NCBI GenBank assembly: GCA_000310025.1
Contig: FN649749.1
Coordinates: 2,752,490-2,816,489, forward strand
Reading direction: 5' to 3'
Length of the DNA: 64,000 bases
Source: Ectocarpus siliculosus
Taxonomy: Eukaryota; Sar; Phaeophyceae; Ectocarpales; Ectocarpaceae
The notes below the pieces were generated by a model that was not told where the DNA came from, did no database searches, and saw nothing but the letters and a program-made list of their open reading frames with translations. Made by a program: the position numbers and the translations under genes. Positions 33,296 to 45,522 of the stretch are shown here, in pieces (the first letter of the stretch is position 1; each line of letters starts with the position of its first letter).

Positions 33296-34731
33296 CTCGA
33301 TGAGACTGATCCATTCGTTCTCGAGCAGATCGACCGACTCGAGCATCACCGAGCTTATACCGGTGGCCGAGACACCGAGAGGGTTGAAGGTGGATCCGGC
33401 GTAGGACTCGTGGGTGCGGTACAGGGTGCCATCGAAGTAGACCTGTTGGAAAATGTGTGTGAAGATGTTTGATAGCATGCGCTTGGACGCCGCTTGTAGG
33501 AACATTGGTGGAAGACATAAAGAGCTACGGGATCATAGCGTCGTTTGCCTACAAATACGAGGGTCCTCCTGGTTCCCAAAATCGGTGTAGTGCTGGGCGA
33601 GAAGCACACCTCGCACGGCAGAGCATAATTGAGGGTGACATTATCTACACGACTGAAGAGGTTGACCACTCCTTGGGTCGACACCAAGGGCAACTAATCA
33701 CACCTCAACTGATGCGTCAGGCGTGGATGTACTGAATACCGCGTCGGAGCACCTGTGAAGTGTGATGTGCCACGCGGTCACTATCGTTGTCCGAACACCG
33801 CGTGGGAATATCCGCACGGGTTCGGCGACACAGGTCCCGCTTTCACAGGCTGAGCACGTATCCCAACCAGTGAAATCTCATCCAAGAACGATGTATCCTG
33901 ACTTGGCCAGTTCTGTTTTTTCAGCCAATCTGACATGAACCTGACCTAACCTGAGACCGTTCAAATTTTGGCCTGACCTCCTTATCAATCACCTTATTCA
34001 TGGCCCCATGGAAAGCCCTGAAAAATACATCTGACGCTGGACCGGCAAAGCCGTTGCAGCCTTATGTAGTGTGTGACACAAACAATACTCCACCGGGACA
34101 GAAGTAGTATCGGGTCCTGTCGTACAGTGTCGCTGCCAGAGGCCCTCGATCTCAGTATTCGGGGGGACTTCGTCCGGAAAATGTGCTATTGCTTCAGAGC
34201 TACTCGTTCGAATTGATACAGGCAGCAGTGATATCCCACGCTTGGTGGTAGTTACTCCCATCTCACCTCTAGCGTACGGACGCGCTCATCGCCCTTCCAG
34301 AAAGCCACCTGGATGTCTTCTATGTCCTGGGGCTCTCCGAACACGTACTCGATCTGGCAAGGCCCTCCGCCGGGCACGATCTTCGAGGCACACGACCACC
34401 TGGACTCGGCCTCGTTGCTGATGCCGTCACGGGTGTTCGCCGGCGTACAGCCATTACCACCGGCCTCTCCGCACCCGACATCGCCGCTGCTCGAGCCGGG
34501 GCGTGTGTCGTGGGCGGTGGCAGATACACTTACGTCGGTCTTGGTGCCGACTTCAACGGCATCGGTACCGATGTTCAGTAGGTCGTCTTCGTCCAAGAAC
34601 TCAAAGGACATCGATCCATCGTCATCCTCATTTTCCGGGAGGGTAGGTTCCTCGCCGAAGCACGGTGCGGTCGGGTCTTGGCAGTCAAAGCCGGAGGTGC
34701 ATGAGTAGGAATCATCCTCAAGCCCGGTTGG
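33296..34731 (-). CDS. Gene B C-terminal CBM32/discoidin-like domain
   Basis: Exon 34731-34267 (465 nt) encodes PTGLEDDSYSC, CQDPTAPC, an acidic linker, then ANTRDGISNEAESRWSC, GPCQIEYVFGEPQ and IQVAFWKGDERVRTLE. Exon 33442-33296 (147 nt) encodes HESYAGSTFNPLGVSATGIS and NEWISLIE. The strand order and the SRW, FWKG and final-strand motifs fit CBM32/F5-8C, and gene A has the same split at the same residue. Carbohydrate binding is expected from the family; the ligand cannot be read from sequence. Confidence 0.8.
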
Positions 34732-37700
34732 CTGACACACGCGAAGAGCAGCAAACGCGGAGGCGTGAATCGATCATCAGCCAGAGGGGGCAGTGCGCGA
34801 TAGACGAAAAGAGAGAAGGAGGAAACCGCGAGCCGAGAAAAGTCCTGCAAGTCCCGATGAACGTTGAAATTTCGTTAACTGACGTGCGTACTCGGCAAAA
34901 TACTTATTGAGGGGAAGGGGAGAGAATCGGGTGTATGGGGATTAGTATAGGAGGGGGCAACAGGTACCCGTAGAAAAGCGTTCGTTAATCAAGGTTGCAC
35001 GTGAGCGGGCTCTGAAAAGAGCAGCATTTGTAAAACTTTGTGGGGTGTAGACTACATGAAGCAGAACGTATTGCATCGAGTCTGAAGTGGCGGCGTGAGT
35101 CAGAATTTCGAAATCTCCAGCCGCCTTACGTTGGGCACATGAATACCACCGGGCACTGCGTGCAATCAAATCAACCAAACTACACACGAAAGTACGGTCT
35201 GAAGCCTTCCAGAAAGCACCTTGTCTCGAGAGTAAGCTCTCTCTCCCGAACATCCTGCCATTATCCCGTGCGACTCCCAGCTGAGACATTTGCGAAACCG
35301 CGTGCCTAAATGCCCTCCACTCTACCTACAACCGCAGACTATTGTTGAAAAGAGGACGACTCCAACGCGGGCAGTTGAGGAGGGGAGATACTTCCAAATT
35401 CTAGGCCTTCAATGCTCCGACCACATTTTCAAGACTTGCACTTGCCTCGCACGTGCACTCGCAGCAATCGCCGCCGTCGAATGCTGAGGAAAAGCGTCGA
35501 GGAAGGGAGGGAGGGAGGCAGCAGAAGAACAACATCATTATGGAAGAACCTCCAAGAAAACCGATCCGATACAAGCTCAGGCATCAGACTGTTCAGCGAG
35601 GGCTCCCATAGACACACCAGCTGACCATCAATGTGATACATCGGGGAGATGATGCAGGAAATAGTCAAATAAGGGAAGAAGGTATGCGCGATAATTGTCT
35701 GGTAGCATTGCCAACGTCGTCAGTTGAAGTGATGATGGATATGGACGAACAACAGTACACCACGGAAACGTTCAGCCGAAAAGCATCACAGATTTTTTAT
35801 CCTCAGAGGTTCCCAGCCCGAGTCCTGAGCTTCTTTACAACGGGGTAAGAAGTGACACTATCGGCAGATTCCATCGACGACTAACGGGTAAACACGTCAC
35901 CAGATTCATTCCAAAAAGCACTGAGACAAAGGCGCTGTGGATTTTGCGCTGGCTGCATGGTTCAGTACGGACACATGGCCGACGAGAGAAAAAGGCACCG
36001 GACGATACTAGGGACATGGCACAAGAGCCATTGATCCGTCCCTCAACATTACACCTCCACCGACTGCGGCACTTACCGCATTCCTCCTTGTTATTGTCGA
36101 GGTCACACTGGCCATCGCCAATGTCTCTGCGAATAGACGGCAATCCCAAGGTCAACAGCGACGACAAGCAACAAGAGCAGCACCCGACACACACTGGATG
36201 AGACAAGGAACGCATCGAGGGCGCAAACACGTCGCACAACTAGTAATCGGGTTGTGTTGACTTACGGGGTAGGTTTCGATTCAAAGCCAGCCTCACTCCA
36301 ACACCGACACCAAAATCACCGTCACCCGTACCGAGAGTCACAGTTTTCAACCATGTCGACCGTAACATAATCGTCGTCCACACAATCCGCTCTCGGGTCG
36401 ATGCAGGCGAAGCCGTTGATGCCGCACTCAAACTCTTCATCCTATGGGGTGGGCACGGAAAGGGTGAACAAGCGCAACCAGATGAGAGGAGAAACGTGAT
36501 GTTCACAATGCCGCCACGGCTGACGAATGACACAAAATGAACGAGGCGCGTCAACAAAATTCAACACAATTTCGACCTTAGTAGAAGGCGCACCAACCAC
36601 AATCATCAACCACGGGCTTGGGTTGCCTCAAAGACATTCGGTATTCGTCTTGCTCTCATGCAGTACCGAGTGTAGGCTATAGGCGGTCAAGAACATGCAA
36701 CATCATTTGTTCGGGTAGAGCGCATGTGCCTTCCAAGTGCCAAGCATATGACATACCTCGAGGGCACTCACGAAATCGGGAACACATTCTGTACTACCAG
36801 TCAGTTCCCCTGCCTAAAGAACCGAATAGAAATCAAGGAAACTCACCACACACGTGCAAGAACAGCAATCGCCCCGGTCGTAGCCTGAAGCATGGAGCCG
36901 TGGGGGAGGTGGGCAACCGCGTAAAACACAATACCTCAAGGTTGATATGGGGCATGCGAAACAGGAACCTGTTGAGGAAGGTTGGTGATGCTTTGAAATT
37001 CCGGGTGACGCTGTACACGCGAGCTATAGAAATTCTGAAAACTGATCGGATCTCGTGAAGGAACCTTCTTGAACCTTCTGGATGTTCTCTAGAACTCTAC
37101 GTCATGCGAACGGTTGAAGGATGGTTACCGCTTGTGACAAGCCTTTCATTTGTGGCCACACGACGAGAGAGGGTTGAGCGCCCTTCACGACTGAGGGGTG
37201 CGAGATAACCAAAGTACCAACTGCCGTATCGCGGGGTGTTACAGTCTGGCTAGGGTCACTGACGCGTCAGTGGACGGGATTCGGCAGACTTAAGGTGGGC
37301 GATTGAGGGCACGTCGTGACAAAATCCAATCGCTGGTCAATGAGTTATCTTCGGTCTCAAGCCGCTGCTGAGTTGACGTTGTTTGCCGAGACGTACTTCA
37401 CTCGCTTCATGGAACCTGCTCGCACGCGACATCGGGAACGCGGTACACTCCCTCTTTTCCCGCCATCTCAAGAGCACGTCCGGCCCGCCCAATCGCCTAG
37501 TTTCGTCCGGCGAGGCGCCCATTGTGTTTCGCATTTTTTGCAAGCGATTCCGGTACGACCTCCAACACCCATCACATCCAACCAGGCATTTTACGATTGA
37601 AAGTCTCTCGCTGCAATAAAAAGCATATTGTTCGGCTTCGACGAAAGGCAGCCTTGTGCCTGCCAGTCACGATCGAAGCCCTTGGGCGGAGATGCATAAC

Positions 37701-40700
37701 CGCTGCACCAACAATACAATGTGTTCCTGCGTTACTTGGGTGCATGTTAGTTGTTCCCCTTCGCCCTTCAACCTTCAACCTACAAGACTGCTCACTTGGG
37801 TTGTACCGGGACAGAATTTAGTACCTCGGCATTCGATTGGTTCACCACGGACAAGTCACGGGTATGTCCTAGCTCACTCAAATTATTGGTGAACCTGGTC
37901 AGGAGTCATCGACGGATGGAAAATACTCTGTACCGGTTTTGTGCAAGAAAAATCAAACGATCCATTTGTTGTCTGTTCTGCGTGTGAAGGGCGACTTTTG
38001 CCGTGGGGGCGGTCAACACGTAATCCCACGACAATTTTCCTAGAGAGGACAACAGCTAACGTACCGCACTCTTCGTTGTTGTTGAGCTCATCACAGTCGC
38101 CATCTGCCAGGAAGTTCAAGTACCTTGTACGTATCCAAGAATTGCGGACAAGCGACACGACGTGAGACGGGCAAGGGGGAACGACACACAAATCTAAGCC
38201 CGTGAGTTTCAAATCGTTAGACCCGACCCTACCCAGCGTAGGCTCACATCTTGGTACCAGCATGTGAAGCCTCTGGTGACAAGATGGAGAGCGCTGCTCA
38301 GCAACAAATGGAAGCATTGCTCAATATCGGGAAAAGGATAGACATCACACGAATTCAAATAACAGAGAGCAGGAGGGAAGCCCGCGAGTGGATGTGGTAC
38401 CCCGGTACCATATGATAACTGTTCTCGAATGCGAGCGACCTCCGTGACCGAACTCAAGAGGGTTCTTGTGGTTCGAGGGCTGTCTCCACGCGAAACAAAG
38501 ACCGTCAAGTCCGTCAATATCCTACCCGCCGCAGGTGGACCAAATGTCGACCGTGATGTCGTCGTCGTTCACGCATGGTGCGTCAGGATCGATGCAAGCG
38601 AAGAAGGCGGATTCGCCGCAGCGGGAACCGTCATCGCCGCTGCCATCATCAGGAACCTGAGCAAGTGGAGGAACAGCAAAGCGCACAATCGACTCGGCCA
38701 TAGAATCGGGCGATGGAATTCTACGCGATAATTACCAAGGAGAGGGGCTGGCAAACCCACTACGGTCCCGTTTGTGGCAACATGTGCCGCAATCAAACCC
38801 GACAGGTGGGAAAAGAGAACAGCAGACTCACGTACCTGGCAGGTGCATGAACAGCAGTCGCCGCCGTCGTAGGCTGTGGAATAGGCGGAGCATCGTGGAC
38901 ATCGGAGAAGAGAGCGAAACGAGGAGAATGGTATCTGGTTGTGCACCCAGTTTGGGAACCGTTCAAGCAAGAGAACGTGCAATATTGGTCCAGCACACGT
39001 ATGTAGATCAGGAGGGAAAGGCAGCTACATAGAGCAGAACAGCCAAGAACAAGAAGAGCCCAACCCTGAGCCCTTGGAGCCAGGGTTGAAACGGCGTACT
39101 CTACACATGGAACTACAGTAGGCGCGGAAGCTGTGCATGAGTTCGCCTGTTGGGAGGTAGAAAATCCAAACGTTCCGCATTCCCATGAATCTCATGTTCT
39201 CGTTTGCGTTCGTAGGATGCACAGACACATACGCACATGCGGCGCAAACGATGTCGTTCGCTCACCACATGTTCGACCCAACGTCACACGATCGTGCGCC
39301 ACTTAACCTTACACCTCCACCGACTGCGGCACTTACCGCATTCCTCCTTGTTATTGTCGAGGTCACACTGGCCATCGCCAATGTCTCTGCGAATAGACGG
39401 CAATCCCAAGGTCAACAGCGACGACAAGCAACAAGAGAAGCACCCGACACACGCTGGATGAGACAAGGAACGCATCGAGGGCGCAAACACGTCGCACAAC
39501 TAGTAATCGGGTTGTTGTGTCGGCCTATGGGTCAGTTTTCGATTCAAAGCCAGCCTCACTCCAACACCGACACCAAAATCACCGTCATCCGTACCGAGAG
39601 TCACAGTTTTCAACCATGTCGACCGTAACATAATCGTCGTCCACACAATCCGCTCTCGGGTCGATGCAGGCGAAGCCGTTGCTGCCGCACTCGTAGTCTT
39701 CATCCTGTGGGGTGGGCACGGAAAGGGTGAACAAGCGCAACCAGATGAGAGGAAAAAGATGATACGCAGAATGCCACCACGGTTTACGAATGCCACAAAA
39801 TGAACGAGGCGCGTCAACAAAATTCAACACAATTTCGACCTTAGCGGAAGGCGCACCAACCACAATCATCAACCACGGGCTTGGGTTGCCTCAAAGACAT
39901 TCGGTATTCGTCTTGCTCTCATGCAGTACCGAGTGTAGGCTATAGGCGGTCAAGAACATGCAACATCATTTGTTCGGGTAGAGCGCATGTGCCTTCCAAG
40001 TGCCAAGCGTATGACATACCTCGAGGGCACTCACGAAATCGGGAACACATTCTGTACCACCAGTTAGTTCCCCTGCCTAAAGAACCGAATAGAAATCAAG
40101 GAAACTCACCACACAGGTGCAAGAACAGCAATCGCCCCAGTCGTAGCCTGAAGCATGGAGCAGTGGGGGAGGTGGGCAACCGCGTAAAACACAATACCTC
40201 AAGATTGATATGGGGCATGAGAAACAGGAACCTGTTGAGGAAGGTTGGTGATGCTTTGAAATTCCGGGTGACGCTGTACACGCGAGCTATAGAAATTCTA
40301 AAAACTGATCGGATCTCGTGAAGGAACCTTCTTGAACCTGCTAGATTTTCTCTAGAACTCTACGTCTTGCGAACGGTTGAAGGATGGTTACCGCTTGTGA
40401 CACGCCTTTCCGTTGTGGCCACACCACGAGAGAGAGTTGGGCGCTCATCGCGACTGAGGGGTGTGGATAACCAAAGGACGAACTGCCGTATCGCGGGGTG
40501 CTACAGTCTGGCTAGGGTCACTGACGCGTCAGTGGACGGGATTCGACAGACTTAAGGTGGGCGATTGAGGGCTCGTCGTGCGAAAATCCAATCGCTGGTC
40601 AATTAATATCTTTGGCCTCAAGCTCCTGCTGAGTTGACGTTGTTTACCGAGACGCACTTCACTCGTTTCATGGAACCTGCTCCCACGCGACATCGGGAAC

Positions 40701-43700
40701 GCGGTACACTCCCTCTTTTCCCGCCATCTCAAGAGCACGTCCGGCCCGCCCAATCGCCTAGTTTCGTTCGGCGAGGCGCCCATTGTGTTTCGCATTTTTT
40801 GCAAGCGATTCCGGTACGACCTCCAACACTCATCGCATCCAACGAGGCATTTTACGATTGAAAGTCTCTCGCTGCAATAAAAAGCATATTGTTCGGCTTC
40901 GACGAAAGGCAGCCTTGTGCCAGCCAGTCACGATCGATGCCCTTGGGCGGAGATGCATACCCGCTGCACCAACAATACAATGCATTTCTGCGTTACTTGG
41001 GTGCATGTTGGTTGTTCCCCTTCGCCCTTCAACCTTCAACCTACAAGACTGCTCACTTGGGTTGTACCGGGACAGAATTTAGTACCTCGGCATTCGATTG
41101 GTTCACCACGGACAAGTCACGGGTATGTCCTAGCTCGCTCAAATTATTGGTGAACCTGGTCGGGAGTCATCGACGGATGGAAAATACTCTGTACCGGTTT
41201 TGTGCAAGAAAAATCGACCGACCGGTATGCCCATAGAATCTTTGGACCCATTTGTTGTCTGTCCTTCCTGCGAAGAGCGGCTTTTGCCGTGGGGGCGGTC
41301 GACACGTAATTCCACCATCATTTTTCTCGACAGGTCAACAGTTAACGTACCGCACTCTTCGTTGTTGTTGAGCTCATCACAGTCGCCATCTGCCAGATAT
41401 TCCAAGTACCTTGTACGTATCCAAGAATTGCGGACAAGCGACACAACGTGAGACGGGCGAGGGGCGACGATACACAAATGTTGACATTCATATTCAGGCC
41501 ACGAACTCAATCTCATCATACTCCGCGTGGGCTCACATCTTTGTGCAAGCATGAAGCCTTTATTGAAACGACAAGGAGCACTGCTCAGTAACAATGATAG
41601 AGTGTGATGATGCGACCACACGAAGTTACAATCTATCAGGACACCACACACAAGTCGAGGTAGACAGCAGGCGGGAAAACCATGAGTCGATGCGGTACCC
41701 CACAAGTAGTTGTTCTCGAATGCGAGCGACCTCCGGGACCGAGATCAAGAGCGCTCTTGTGGTTTGAGGGCCGTTTTCACGCGACACAAAGATCGTCAAG
41801 GCCGTCAATATCCTACCCGCCACAGGTGTCCACCGCCACTTCCGGCACGAATGCCGAATAGTCGTCGTCGTTTACGCATGGCGCGTCAGGATCAATGCAA
41901 GCGAAGACGGCGGATTCGCCGCAGAGGGAACCGTCATCGCCGCTGCCATCATCCGGAACCTGGGCAAGTGGAGGAACAGCAAAACGCAAAATCGACTCGG
42001 CGATGGAAGCCGGTGATGAAATTCTACATGACATCTCCGGAACGAGGCACAGAGACAAACCCATTGCGGTCCCGTTTGTGGCAACATGTGCCGCAATCAA
42101 ACCCGACACGTGGGAAAAGAGCACAGCAGACTCACGTACCCGGCAGGTGCACGAACAGCAGTCACCGCCGTCGTAGTCTGTGGAATACGCGGAGCATCGT
42201 GAACATCGAAGAAGAGCGCAAGTTGGGAAGAACGGTATCTCGGTAACCCCTTTCGGACCCGTTCAAGCAAGCGAACGTGCACAGTTGATCCAACATACAT
42301 CCATAGCGAGCGATAGAAGCAAGGCTTATGGTGCAGGGCATGCGTTGAAGAACGCAAGAAGGTTTTGCCGGGATCGTGGCGTCCTCGAGTTTGAGAGGGC
42401 CCATGAACACGGAGGGTAGTGTCTTCGGAACAAGTGACCCCCACACGCTCTGCCGGTTGCTGCTGTCGCTAGCTTCACGAGGCTGCCTGAACTCGGCTAC
42501 ATAGTACATTTTTTTCTGTGCTGGTCAGGGCAAAAAATCAAGTTGGAGCAGTCATAGCAGAATGTAGTCTATAGTATATGTGAAAATCCGTTGGTGGCCC
42601 GATAGAGAGAGGGGGGTGGGGGAGTAGGACACTCGAGGACAACACAGAAATCATGATGAGTTGCGTCAGGGAAAAATGACAGCGATATTCACAGCAGACA
42701 GAGCCGCGTCCCTGAAAACGGGGAGCCGAGGCTGAGACGACGTATTGTGTATGAACCTTGGCAGAGAAGAAGCTGCGCACGACCTCACGTATCTATGTGG
42801 AAGTTTAGAGCTCTGACAATTCCCATCGTCATGAACCTCCAATTCTCGTGAGCGCTTCGACCATGAGCTGGAGGTGAAATGCAAAGCTTTTGCTGTGATC
42901 CGGTACACCTCCACCGACTGCAGCACTTACCGCATTCCTCCTTGTTGTTGTCGAGGTCACACTGGCCATCGCCGATGGCCCTGCGATTTTTCAACAGCGT
43001 TAAGACCAACAAAGAAGAACAAAGGCAACAACAGCAGCATCGGCACAAACGGGACGAGACAAGCCACCAACTGAGAGCACACAGATGGGCTAAGATATTT
43101 CCCGATGTTGCCATGATCTCCAACAGTAACTACAGACCTAAACGTGCGGTCATGACCTCCGCATGTTGAGCTGTGACTGGGCTTGAGTCACATGCGATGC
43201 AGCCAAGACGCGAACTGCCCTCTACCGCACTGAACGGGGACTTCACTTACACAACCTGAGCTCAGGGCAAGAGTAACAGGATTTGATATCATCGTTGCAT
43301 GCACAAAACAGAGAACTCTGTTTTCCACCGAAACTGCCCAGGGTAGGTACAATGGCGCGGTAGCAAGTCATTGTTGAGGATACGTACCAAGGATCGCCGC
43401 AATTTTGTACGGTCTCGGTACCAATATCATCGTCATCGATACACTCGGCGCTCGGGTCGACGCAATCGAAGCCGCTGATGCCACAGTCGTAGGTATCATC
43501 CTGATGGGACGGCGAGGGATGGATGAGCAAGCACACCCGGTTTCCCGTTCCACGTCTGCAACGTTGCTGTCGGTTGATACCACATGAAGCTCGCGCGTAA
43601 ATATATGAGACTGCAATTTATTTTGCACGGAAGAATTCGGAACATGTCCCAGATCTTTTGTACCGATGTATTTGGGTTATTGTTGTGCCGCCCTGGAGGT

Positions 43701-45522
43701 GTGTTGGTCTGATGTCTTGGTTGGGTGTTCTGAGGTCCCACATAGAGCAAGGTCTCACGGAGTCCTCATTCTGCTGCCTTGTTGCCCCTGCAGCAAGAGT
43801 TTGATAGACGCATGTCCACTGGACCCAAGGGCCACGTGGTGAGGAAAACACAGTGTGTAACATGGAGCACGCTTTGGAAGGCCACGCGGCAGAGAAAGGC
43901 AGCAGCTACATAACGACATCGAAGTTCAGAAGATAGCTAGCAATCATGTAGCGTTTCTCCCCCCAACCCACCCCTTTTCTTTCGAAGGTGGGGGATAGGA
44001 GAGACGGGTCGAGTGAGGGCTCACTCAGAAGAGGCCCCTGAATATTTTCTGTGACTCGGAGTTGGAGCCACATTTGCAATGTGGAAGCAAGTTAGCGTGG
44101 GGTGATTATTGAATGGTCGTGCGTACCATTGGCAGGTTCAATCGTCCGATACTACTACTGTATGACAGTTTCGTCCCGTCTCGTCGTATTGGGGCGGAGA
44201 TTTGTGTTCACAGTAGTAGCAGGGACACGTTACGATACCGCGGAGGCTTTGTGCCGTGCGGGACGTGTGGTACGGGGAAAATCTCCCTCTGTAGGTCACA
44301 CAAAATAATGGCCAAGGCCTCGAAATAAGAACAGTTCAAGAAGCATCACGTTATACTTAACGTCTGGTGGAATATGTATCGATGGGTGGTTCCAACTTTT
44401 GAGCTAGAGGGGCCCGACTGAAAGGTTTATTGCCGTGTGCGCCAACGGCCAATGAACCAGGGCCGCGTTTACTCTCACAATTGCCAAGGGGTTCGGGTGC
44501 ACGCGGGGTTCCAACAGATGCTGCGACGCTTGTGTGCTTAGGAACTACAGCAATGTTACTATTCCATGCGCCAACAGCCAATGGAAAAACGAGAGGGACC
44601 TTGAGAGCAGAGATATGGTCTAGTGAGAAAGAACATGCCGGCAACACCCACTACATATAGGGAACCGAAAGGCATTTCTCTCACCTGACATGTGCAAAGA
44701 CAGCAGTCGCCGCCGTCGTATTCTGAGGAATTTAGCGAAGGGCGCAACATCAACAGCGCGAGGACGTCAAAACAAGCACGTGTGAGTTCATCCTGGTTTC
44801 GAACGTAACGTGCAGTTGGGCGTGAGCCCTGGGATCCGGCCCATGGCACGGTTGCTATTGAGAAGCGATACGAGAAAATGGGCCGTTGAGGAAAAGGCAT
44901 GCAGCGGCGAGAGAACTGGTACTGCAGTATCAGACGAGCAAAAGTGAACAAACGAAGAACATGACGGCGATCGCAGATCCAGTTGCTACGATTGCTGCCA
45001 ACCGTGACCAAAGACCGCTTTGATGGCAGAATTCTCGGTCTTGCGACGAACACAGTCACGAGGATGAACAGCGCGAAGCACCACCTTCGTCGCAGCTACG
45101 GTCGGTACCGAAATAGACAGGCTGAGACAAGCCATGGGAGATCTACACTTGTTCGGCATTTTCCTATGCCGAACCCCTGAATGACCAAGACAACATTCTT
45201 CGAGGCCTTCAGCGTCCACACGCCCGCTCTAGATCTCAAGATTAGGTAGGGTAGTCTAAATTTATGCACAACAGCAACGCGTGCTATCACGGGGTGTTTG
45301 TTCCACGGGCACGCCCTGGGCGCATGCCGTCAAACCACAGATGGGGCTGGGGAACAGAGCGTACGTACCGCATTCAGCGTTGTTGTTGTGAGTGTCGCAT
45401 TCGCCGTCGCGGTAAAAGTCGGGAGAACAATCGTTGCTCGTCGTGGAGTCGGCCTCTACCCGAGTGGACACGATAGCCGCAGCAATGAGAAGCCCGAGCC
45501 AGCCGTGGGTAGGAGTCTTCAT
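33296..45522 (-). CDS. Gene B: secreted six-module LNR-like protein with C-terminal CBM32/discoidin-like domain
   Basis: Exons in transcript order: 45522-45369, 44722-44685, 43500-43388, 42980-42931, 42177-42140, 41959-41817, 41409-41351, 40147-40110, 39704-39595, 39386-39337, 38873-38836, 38656-38526, 38123-38065, 36884-36847, 36441-36332, 36126-36077, 35483-35446, 34731-34267, 33442-33296. Phases match at every junction and 623 residues are open. A short final exon like that of gene A is expected below 33296 but was not identified. A signal peptide, six modules and a beta-sandwich domain follow the plan of gene A. An in-frame ATG 37 codons upstream (45633) is not used because it would bury the signal peptide. 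Confidence 0.85.
35446..36441 (-). CDS. Gene B unit 6: LNR-like module (type X) with GC-AG intron
   Basis: Exons 36441-36332 (110 nt, DEEFECGINGFACIDP), 36126-36077 (50 nt) and microexon 35483-35446 (Ala-FDGGDCCECTCE, Phe for Tyr). The donor after the microexon is GCAAGT, so the following intron (35445-34732) is of the GC-AG class. Residues 354-419. Confidence 0.8.
36847..38656 (-). CDS. Gene B unit 5: LNR-like module (type Y)
   Basis: Exons 38656-38526 (131 nt, VPDDGSGDDGSRCGESAFF, CIDPDAPC, DDDITVDIWSTCGG), 38123-38065 (59 nt, ADGDCDELNNNEECG) and microexon 36884-36847, which encodes GYDRGDCCSCTCV with Arg for the second Gly. Residues 278-353. Sister of unit 3. Confidence 0.85.
38836..39704 (-). 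CDS. Gene B unit 4: LNR-like module (type X)
   Basis: Exons 39704-39595 (110 nt, DEDYECGSNGFACIDP, CVDDDYVTVDMVENC), 39386-39337 (50 nt, DIGDGQCDLDNNKEECG) and microexon 38873-38836 (Ala-YDGGDCCSCTCQ). Residues 212-277. Nearly identical to unit 6 at 36.1-36.4 kb. Confidence 0.85.
40110..41959 (-). CDS. Gene B unit 3: LNR-like module (type Y)
   Basis: Exons 41959-41817 (143 nt, VPDDGSGDDGSLCGESAVF, CIDPDAPC, VDTCGG), 41409-41351 (59 nt, ADGDCDELNNNEECG) and microexon 40147-40110, which encodes GYDWGDCCSCTCV with Trp for Gly. Residues 132-211. This is the later of two near-identical copies made by a 3.3-kb tandem duplication. The DDDITVDI segment of its sister (unit 5) is altered and slightly longer here (DDDYSAFVPEV). 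Confidence 0.8.
42140..43500 (-). CDS. Gene B unit 2: LNR-like module (type X)
   Basis: Exons 43500-43388 (113 nt, DDTYDCGISGFDC to VQNCGDP), 42980-42931 (50 nt, AIGDGQCDLDNNKEECG) and microexon 42177-42140 (Asp-YDGGDCCSCTCR). The phase-2 intron splits the module before GDG. Residues 65-131. The 50-nt exon and its 3' flank are close to those at 39.35 and 36.1 kb. Confidence 0.8.
44685..45522 (-). CDS. Gene B unit 1: signal peptide plus first LNR-like module
   Basis: Exon 45522-45369 (154 nt) encodes MKTPTHGWLGLLIAAAIVS, a likely cleavage after VEA, then a short Cys segment and RDGECDTHNNNAECG. Microexon 44722-44685 encodes Glu-YDGGDCCLCTCQ. As in gene A, unit 1 lacks the CIDP half, so the two genes share a common ancestral first exon layout. 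Confidence 0.85.

Larger units (their letters stand above)
36049..42250 (-). repeat. 3.3-kb tandem duplication inside gene B
   Basis: 36049-about 38940 and 39309-about 42250 are direct copies, offset 3260-3304 bp, covering two modules with their introns. Long intronic tracts differ by only about one base in 150 (for example 36601-36760 against 39864-40023). Copies begin at ACACCTCCACCGACTG. Confidence 0.85.

Noticed and set aside
13120..43500. Acidic CIDP segments as EF-hand calcium loops
   Set aside because: The DDDDITVDM stretch lacks the 12-residue EF-hand spacing and Gly/Glu positions; the nearby LNR-type DGGDCC motif explains it better.
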